Notes under the pieces: generated by a model | The model's database searches: none | What the model saw: only the letters and a program-made list of their open reading frames with translations | Told to the model about the DNA's origin: nothing | Translations under genes and position numbers: made by a program | In this document: positions 41,707 through 46,908 of the stretch, piece after piece | Numbering within the stretch: position 1 is the stretch's first letter | Layout: each line of letters begins with the position of its first letter | Source of the DNA: an uncultured Dehalococcoidia bacterium | GTDB lineage: Bacteria; Chloroflexota; Dehalococcoidia; Lucifugimonadales; Australimonadaceae | Reading direction: 5' to 3' | DNA length: 46,908 bases | Assembly: GCA_937901475.1 (NCBI GenBank) | Contig: CALGTL010000018.1 | Location: 1-46,908, forward strand

Positions 41707-43221
41707 TTATTCGAGGAAATCGCGTAACTTACGTGAGCGACTAGGGTGTCTCAGCTTGCGAAGTGCCTTCGCTTCAATTTGGCGGATGCGCTCCCGCGTT
41801 ACACCGAAATCCTTACCGACCTCTTCCAGCGTGCGGCTCCGCCCGTCTTCCAGCCCGAATCGCAGCTGCAACACGCGTCGCTCACGGTCACTCAGCGTGT
41901 CTAGGACGTCCTCGACTTGCTCGCGCAGAAGTTGAAACGTCGCGGCATCGGCTGGGGCAGGTGCCCCTTTGTCTTCGATAAAGTCTCCCAGGTGGGAGTC
42001 TTCTTCCTCTCCGATGGGTGTTTCCAGTGACACCGGTTCCTGGGAGAGTTTCATAATCTCCCGCACCCGTTCTGCAGTAATTTCCATACCTACGGCAATC
42101 TCCTGCGTCGTAGGCTCACGTCCATACTCTTGAACGAGCCGGCGGCTTACCCGCATCAGCTTGTTGATGGTCTCAACCATGTGCACAGGAATCCTGATTG
42201 TCCGTGCCTGGTCTGCAATGGCTCGTGTGATCGCTTGGCGAATCCACCATGTCGCGTAGGTTGAGAATTTGTAGCCCTTGCGGTAATCGAATTTCTCTAC
42301 CGCGCGGATTAAACCAATATTGCCCTCTTGAATAAGATCGAGGAGCGACATGCCTCGGCCGATGTATTTCTTCGCTACGCTTACCACTAACCGAAGGTTC
42401 GCTTCCGCCAAATGTTGCTGCGCATCATCTCCCGCGCGCCGCACAGCGCTGAAATGTCGCCTTAGATTGAACTCATTTGAGTCCAGCTTCTGGAGCATGT
42501 CAGCGTCTTCAAGAATCTCCGAGAGATTCGTGACGTGGACATCCTCACCGATCATATCTAGTGTTCCCTCAGGCAACACGTGGCTATTCAGCGATAGTTC
42601 GACGATAAGCTTGCCCACATCGGCGGGCTCCATGTTCCATTTCGCCCCGAACTCTTCGAGCATCTCCACGTTGGACTCACCGTCGACCGCCTTCCGGATT
42701 TTCTCGTTGGTCAGTAGCATTTTAAGAGTCAAACGGTCTTCAATAGCCAAGTATGCACTGATCGCCTCAAGCAGGTCGACCTGGCCTTCTAGGCGTTTGA
42801 GAAGCATTTTGACGATATCGGCAGAGGTTACGGGGCGTTCGCTGGCACCAGTGATTTCTTTCTCAGCCAAGCTGACATGCTTACCTGATTGGAATTCCTG
42901 CGCCAAGCGGCGTTCATCGGCTGCGGTTAGCAACGTGACACGGCCAATCTCTCGCAGGTACATGCGAACCGGGTCATCAATTAGCTCTGAGCTGTCAGGG
43001 TCATCAGCAGGAGTTTCCTCCGCTTCGGTTCCTTTCTTAGCGAGCGCCGCAGTACCGTCTTTGGTTGAGGACTCATCCTTCGCCTCTTCCGCCACAACGG
43101 CCTGAACGGCTTCTGCAACCGCAGCATCAAGCAAAGCTGTCGATGCGCCACCGCTTTCGGGTGAAGCTTCGGCGGTAGCTTGTTCGATTGTCTCGTCTTG
43201 GGAACTCGGGTTTTGCTGCAA
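41707..43221 (-). CDS. rpoD: RNA polymerase primary sigma factor (sigma-70/SigA)
   Basis: This is the housekeeping sigma factor. The 504-residue protein has region 1.2 ([17 protein letters not shown], about 82-98), regions 2.1-2.4 ([17 protein letters not shown] and [17 protein letters not shown]), region 3 and region 4.2 ([21 protein letters not shown]). Before 1.2 lies an Ala/Glu-rich disordered stretch. Between 1.2 and 2.1 is a non-conserved region of about 150 residues, as in many primary sigmas. The TTG at 43221 has GAGGAG five bases upstream. dnaG ends 27 bases upstream, the classic dnaG-rpoD order. Confidence 0.96.
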   Translation of the reverse strand: MQQNPSSQDETIEQATAEASPESGGASTALLDAAVAEAVQAVVAEEAKDESSTKDGTAALAKKGTEAEETPADDPDSSELIDDPVRMYLREIGRVTLLTAADERRLAQEFQSGKHVSLAEKEITGASERPVTSADIVKMLLKRLEGQVDLLEAISAYLAIEDRLTLKMLLTNEKIRKAVDGESNVEMLEEFGAKWNMEPADVGKLIVELSLNSHVLPEGTLDMIGEDVHVTNLSEILEDADMLQKLDSNEFNLRRHFSAVRRAGDDAQQHLAEANLRLVVSVAKKYIGRGMSLLDLIQEGNIGLIRAVEKFDYRKGYKFSTYATWWIRQAITRAIADQARTIRIPVHMVETINKLMRVSRRLVQEYGREPTTQEIAVGMEITAERVREIMKLSQEPVSLETPIGEEEDSHLGDFIEDKGAPAPADAATFQLLREQVEDVLDTLSDRERRVLQLRFGLEDGRSRTLEEVGKDFGVTRERIRQIEAKALRKLRHPSRSRKLRDFLE

Positions 43222-43248
43222 GTCAGCTCCTCGTTCGCTAAAGGGTGC

Positions 43249-45102
43249 CTAAGGTGCACCCGTCCCGCTGACAAATAGATCTCGTAGCCGCGAATTTACC
43301 TCAAGCGCCTGCCGGTCCACAGCATTCTTGTACTCAGAGTCGACAGGGGAGACATCTACGCCCAGTGCCATTTCTTCCTGTGCCTTCAGCTCCCGGAGGT
43401 ACCGCTCTTCCATACGGCGCAAACAAGCCTCCCAATCGGCTACTCTTTGCCTCTGGTCTGAGGGTGGCAAGACCTTCGCAATCAATGCATAAAGATGCTC
43501 CCCAGCCATATCATCCAGCAACGAATATGTGCCCTCAATGGTACCAGCCGATTGAATCGCGCTCAATAAAGCTCGATTCTCCGGCCGGCGCACCTGCTCC
43601 AGTGGCAATTCAGCAACGCGTGCGAGTATCTCCGGGTACTGCACAATCAGCGCGAGGACGTACTCATCGAGTACGTCGTGGTCGGCCTTCCGAAATACCG
43701 ACTCGGCCTCCTCTTTAGCTCTCTGCCGCCTTGCCTTTTGCTGCGCTTGCTGTTGCAGGGGTCTGGCCTGTGATTGCGTTCGCTCGAAGCTCGCTTGCAA
43801 TTGCCCAACAGACACCGACAACAAATCGGCAAGCTTCGCGAGGTATTTTTCCTGATCCAAGAAATTGGACATCGCATAGATCACTGGCATCAACGAAGCC
43901 ACAGCCTCCGTCTTCCCCTCTGCTGTAGAGATGTCCAGACGGCTAGTTTCCGCCCTCATCAGGAAGTCCACTACCGGCACTGCATTCGCGATCAGCTCTC
44001 GCCACTTGGAACTATCCGTACGGATCATTTCATCCGGGTCTTTACCTTCCGCTATCAACGCGATCCGCAGCGCGTCCATATCAGACGACCGTAGCTTGAT
44101 ATCTGCTCGACCACGCCCCTTCGATGCCTGTGCTGCACCCCCCAGTATTTGCCACGACGTACGCAAACTCCGAAGCATTGCCTCCTGGCCCGCGGCATCC
44201 GCGTCTAGCGCCAGTACAACTCGGGGGGCGCGCGCACTGAGGAGCTTGACCTGCTCCTCAGTCAACGCAGTTCCCATAGAGGCGACCACGTTCTGGTAGC
44301 CGCGCTCATGCGCCGTTATGACATCCATGTAGCCTTCGACCACGACAGCTACACCTTCACGAGCGATGGCATCACGGGCGCGGTCGAGGCCGTACAACAT
44401 CCGGCCTTTGTCAAACAATTCGGTCTGCGGAGTATTCAGGTACTTAGGGTTCGTGCCATCTAAGGAACGACCAGCGAACCCTATCACCTGCCCATCGCCG
44501 TCTCGCAACACGAAAGTGAGGCGGCCACGGATGAAGTCTCGGATCTCTCCAGACTCGAAGCGAGAGGCAACGCCGGCGGCGACCGCTTGGTCTTCTGTAT
44601 AGCCAAGGGCGATGAGGTGCTTGAGTAGATCGTCTCCTGTGCTGGGAGCATAGCCGATACCGAACCGGGCCACCGCCTCCTCACTAAGTTCACGCTGCCC
44701 AACATAAGCTCTCGCCAAAGCGCCCTTGTCGGCTTGCAGGGCCTCACGATAGAAACGAAGCGTTGCCTCATTCACTGCGAACAAGGGGTTACGTGGGCGA
44801 TCCTCGCGCTGCGTGCGCTCAGGCAGGACAACTCCCGCGCGCTCTGCCAATCTCTTCAAAGCATCCGGGAATTCTATGCCTTCGATCTTCTGGGTGAAAT
44901 TAAAGACATCTCCTCCTTCGGCACACGCGCCGAAGCAGCGCCAGGTTTGTCTCTCAGGGAACACCACAAACGAGGGGGTGTTCTCTTGGTGAAATGGGCA
45001 ACGCGCATGGTAATTGCGACCGGAGCGTTTCAAATCGGGGACGTAATCGGCGACCACATCGACTATGTCGATGCGAGCCTTGATGTCGTCAGTTGCTGCC
45101 AT
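43249..45102 (-). CDS. dnaG: DNA primase DnaG
   Basis: DnaG makes RNA primers for replication. The 617-residue protein has the N-terminal zinc-binding domain (CPFHQENTPSF, then CFGACAEGGDVF), the catalytic core with FAGRSLDGTNPKYLN, the Toprim EGYMDVITAHERG and VLALDADAAGQ, and a C-terminal helicase-binding region after a Gln/Arg-rich linker (about 460-485). The ATG at 45102 has CGGAG five bases upstream and gives the normal start AATDDIKARIDIVDVV; a longer frame to 45171 is rejected. It precedes rpoD and is likely co-transcribed with it. Confidence 0.95.
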   Translation of the reverse strand: MAATDDIKARIDIVDVVADYVPDLKRSGRNYHARCPFHQENTPSFVVFPERQTWRCFGACAEGGDVFNFTQKIEGIEFPDALKRLAERAGVVLPERTQREDRPRNPLFAVNEATLRFYREALQADKGALARAYVGQRELSEEAVARFGIGYAPSTGDDLLKHLIALGYTEDQAVAAGVASRFESGEIRDFIRGRLTFVLRDGDGQVIGFAGRSLDGTNPKYLNTPQTELFDKGRMLYGLDRARDAIAREGVAVVVEGYMDVITAHERGYQNVVASMGTALTEEQVKLLSARAPRVVLALDADAAGQEAMLRSLRTSWQILGGAAQASKGRGRADIKLRSSDMDALRIALIAEGKDPDEMIRTDSSKWRELIANAVPVVDFLMRAETSRLDISTAEGKTEAVASLMPVIYAMSNFLDQEKYLAKLADLLSVSVGQLQASFERTQSQARPLQQQAQQKARRQRAKEEAESVFRKADHDVLDEYVLALIVQYPEILARVAELPLEQVRRPENRALLSAIQSAGTIEGTYSLLDDMAGEHLYALIAKVLPPSDQRQRVADWEACLRRMEERYLRELKAQEEMALGVDVSPVDSEYKNAVDRQALEVNSRLRDLFVSGTGAP

Positions 45103-45647
45103 CAGATCTCCGTTGCCCAGGTTAAGCCATGGCTCAACTTGATTCTGTCTTGCTGCACCCCGAATAGCCAAGATGCGTGATATTCAATTTCGCTCTGTTT
45201 GTGTATTGACTCGCGCCTCTCAAATGGCACCGATCACCCGAAGTTCGCTGTAGGTCTAGGGGCATAATCCTTCTAATTCGACTATGATCGGCTCGGTTAC
45301 ATCGTTGAATTGGATCTGGCTGTTGCTCCTGGCAACCTAATACCCGGCCTGTGCACCCTGAGCAATTTGCCTGGACGCGAAATGATTGTGACAGCGAAGA
45401 ACAAGAAATTGCCTACATGCGGCGATTATTCTGCCCGAAAGCTGGCATTCCAGAAGGCGCTACCACCGATTCCGTTCAATGTTCCTTGGGTTCTTGCCGG
45501 GCACCAAAGCTCAATCTTGCTGAGCTCGGCGTGATCCAATCATCCAAGCGAGGCAATCGCTTGCGGGTATGCCCGTAAGCGCAGGAGTCACCATCAGCAG
45601 GAAAGCATCGCGACATCATTCGAGAATCTCCTGCGCTAGGCGGCACT
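45103..45647. other. Spacer between dgt and dnaG, with inverted repeats and no clear gene
   Basis: No secure gene or tRNA is visible in these 545 bases. A 10-bp inverted repeat (AGCGCAGGAG at 45578-45587, CTCCTGCGCT at 45628-45637) lies 11 bases after the dgt stop, next to a nine-pair hairpin (45559-45580, TATG loop). A plus-strand frame at 45351-45578 (75 residues, GTG start, five cysteines, no ribosome site) ends in that hairpin; I cannot assign it. The dnaG promoter should lie within the first 100 bases. Confidence 0.5.
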
Positions 45648-46763
45648 CTACACCCTTCCAATGAATACGCTACTCGCGATGCCAGGGCAGAGCCCTTCAG
45701 CGGTGTGCAGCGCGAATTGGTCCGTCATCCCCGCGATGTAGTCCAACGCCACGAGGTCGACAGAGTCGTTGCGACAAAAATAATGCTCAGGAATTTCTCC
45801 TGGGGTTTTCAAGAAATGGCCATAGAGGAACTCGACTATCACCCGAGCGTTCTTGCCTTCTGGTCCATCGCCTGCGGGCACGTAGACGTTGTCGAACATA
45901 AACTCACGCAGCTGAGTTACAACCGCCATGACCTGCGGACTCATGCTCAGGCGAGGTCGCCGGCCCTCCAGTGCCAGCGAATCGTAGCCCGCGCAGGCCC
46001 AGGAAGATGTCACGATGTCGTTAACCATGGAATCGAGTCTCTGTGAGTGGCGCGTGCCCAGCACTTCACGAGCGTCCGAAGGCAAATCGGACTCGCCCAG
46101 CACGCCAGCACGGATTGCATCGCCGATGTCATGAGCCAAATAAGCGATTGCGTCGGACACGCGTACCACCTGAGCCTCTAGGGTGAGTTCATCAAGCTCG
46201 TCCGCGTTCAAAAAGTCTCCCCGTGGTTTCGAGTGGCGCAGGATAGCTTGGCGTGTTTCATGCGTGAGATTGAGACCTGCACCTTCTTTCTCTAGCACAT
46301 CGACCGTTCGCAAGCTCTGTTCGTTGTGCCGGAATCCGCCAGGATGCAGTGTATCCAGCACTTGCTCACCGATGTGGCCAAACGGGGTATGCCCTACGTC
46401 GTGGCCAAGTGCGGCGGCTTCTGCGAGGTCTTCATTCAGTCGCAGAGATCGAGCGATGGTGCGTGCAATCTGGGTAACCTCAAGGGTATGCGTCAAGCGC
46501 GTCACAAAGTGGTCTCCAATGGGGGCTACAAAAACTTGCGTTTTATGTTTCAGCCTACGAAAAGCGTTCGTGTGGATGACGCGATCACGATCACGCTGGA
46601 ACTCGGTTCGCAACGAGTCGCGGGGCTCGGCTATCAGACGGCCCTTGGTATGGGAGCTAAGGCTGGCCAAGGGGGAAAGCCGTTCTGCTTCCCATTGTTC
46701 TTGGCGCTCGCGGACAAAGCCCGATTCAGCAGGGCCCGAGCCTAGGGTTTCAAGTATATCCAT
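45648..46763 (-). CDS. dgt: Deoxyguanosinetriphosphate triphosphohydrolase (dGTPase)-like protein
   Basis: Dgt-type HD hydrolases cleave dNTPs to nucleosides and triphosphate and so tune dNTP pools. The 371-residue protein has the family start RTEFQRDRDRVIHTNAFRRL, KHKTQVF, and the metal motif H...HD: RLTHTLEVTQIARTIAR and LGHDVGHTPFGHIGE, with FRHNEQSLR and a later Asp in VVRVSDAIAYLAHDI. Length matches the short bacterial class (about 330-420). It is upstream of dnaG on the same strand but separated by 545 bases with hairpins. TAGAAT lies exactly six bases before the ATG at 46763 and no ribosome site is seen, so a leaderless start is possible. Confidence 0.92.
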   Translation of the reverse strand: MDILETLGSGPAESGFVRERQEQWEAERLSPLASLSSHTKGRLIAEPRDSLRTEFQRDRDRVIHTNAFRRLKHKTQVFVAPIGDHFVTRLTHTLEVTQIARTIARSLRLNEDLAEAAALGHDVGHTPFGHIGEQVLDTLHPGGFRHNEQSLRTVDVLEKEGAGLNLTHETRQAILRHSKPRGDFLNADELDELTLEAQVVRVSDAIAYLAHDIGDAIRAGVLGESDLPSDAREVLGTRHSQRLDSMVNDIVTSSWACAGYDSLALEGRRPRLSMSPQVMAVVTQLREFMFDNVYVPAGDGPEGKNARVIVEFLYGHFLKTPGEIPEHYFCRNDSVDLVALDYIAGMTDQFALHTAEGLCPGIASSVFIGRV

Positions 46764-46769
46764 GGTTCA

Positions 46770-46775
46770 ATTCTA
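46770..46775 (-). promoter_or_regulatory. -10-like element directly before dgt
   Basis: On the minus strand TAGAAT ends six bases before the dgt ATG, the same geometry as before rel and the GNAT gene. No -35 is obvious. Confidence 0.35.
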
Positions 46776-46868
46776 CCAGTGGCCCGTAGCTAACTGACTC
46801 ATTTTCAGTTCACTGGAGGTCGCGAGAGATTTCTCCGACTAAACCGTTCCTACGAAAGGGGTCCATTG

Positions 46869-46908
46869 ATGGCTGACCGTCAGAAAGTTTTTGATGCCGA
46901 TACACATT
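46869..46908 (+). CDS. N-terminus of a gene running off the window, possibly amidohydrolase
   Basis: Only 13 codons are visible (MADRQKVFDADTH). The ATG has AAAGGGG about eight bases upstream. A DADxH sequence this close to the N-terminus is typical of TIM-barrel amidohydrolase-family metal enzymes (PF04909 type), where it forms the first metal ligands. The call is tentative because almost all of the gene lies outside. It is divergent from dgt. Confidence 0.45.
   Translation, partial: MADRQKVFDADTH

Noticed and set aside
42350-43105. Long plus-strand open frame (251 codons) opposite rpoD
   Set aside because: It is antisense to conserved rpoD codons, is Ser-rich and without domain features, as expected from a shadow frame.

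Overview
This 46.9 kb window is a gene-dense, unbroken stretch of bacterial chromosome with moderate GC. It shows no insertion sequence, prophage, CRISPR array, rRNA or tRNA. The gene set and regulation suggest a Gram-positive-type or Chloroflexota lineage. The clues are a HrcA/CIRCE-like groESL operator, a GAAC-N4-GTTC SOS box in front of lexA, an htpX-pspAB pair, many TTG starts, and the style of the TPP-enzyme, DinB and SDR proteins. A Dehalococcoidia/SAR202-like member of the Chloroflexota is my best guess. It is an inference, since no 16S or search is available.

Layout. 1-1700 (-): groES-groEL, groEL running off the left edge, behind a textbook promoter and CIRCE-like operator. 1841-4907 (+): two crotonase-fold proteins and an acyl-CoA ligase. 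4904-5341 (-): an isolated nuoA. 5529-6865 (+): speD and an ACL5-like aminopropyltransferase. 7010-8677 (+): a CvpA-type membrane protein with an unusual C-terminal extension, a perfect 25-bp hairpin, and an HNH nuclease with an apparent CTG start. 8983-14407 (-): holB, lysA (overlapping), an MBL-fold hydrolase, and prmC-prfA behind a leader terminator. 14613-15797 (+): a lipoprotein with a degenerate trypsin-like domain. 15825-17072 (-): hisS. 17508-20881 (+): rel, rpsT, lexA. 20938-24597 (+ with one small - gene): a GNAT, a duplicated metal-ribbon mini-protein, an aminotransferase, htpX and pspAB. 24594-27934: a small membrane protein, copA, a YHS protein and the relic of a second YHS domain. 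28062-32707 (-): a five-gene cassette DinB-DinB-SDR-SDR-TPP enzyme of unknown pathway. 32838-36473 (+): ybeY-dnaX-ybaB-recR. Then MFS (-), ffh (+), an MFS-glycosylase pair (-), and dgt, dnaG and rpoD (-). A new gene begins at the right edge.

Most of the window is housekeeping: replication (dnaX, holB, dnaG), repair and SOS (lexA, recR, AlkA-type glycosylase), transcription (rpoD), translation and export (prfA/prmC, hisS, rpsT, ffh, ybeY), stringent response (rel), chaperones and membrane quality control (groESL, htpX/pspAB), dNTP control (dgt) and lysine synthesis. Accessory content is the acyl-CoA cassette, copper export with YHS proteins, polyamine synthesis, and the DinB/SDR/TPP cassette, which is the best candidate for an undescribed metabolic system. 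At the DNA level the striking features are several long perfect inverted repeats at gene borders, non-canonical start codons (CTG for the HNH gene, possibly ATC for lexA), three convergent gene pairs whose stop codons overlap, and -10-like hexamers exactly six bases before three ATGs.
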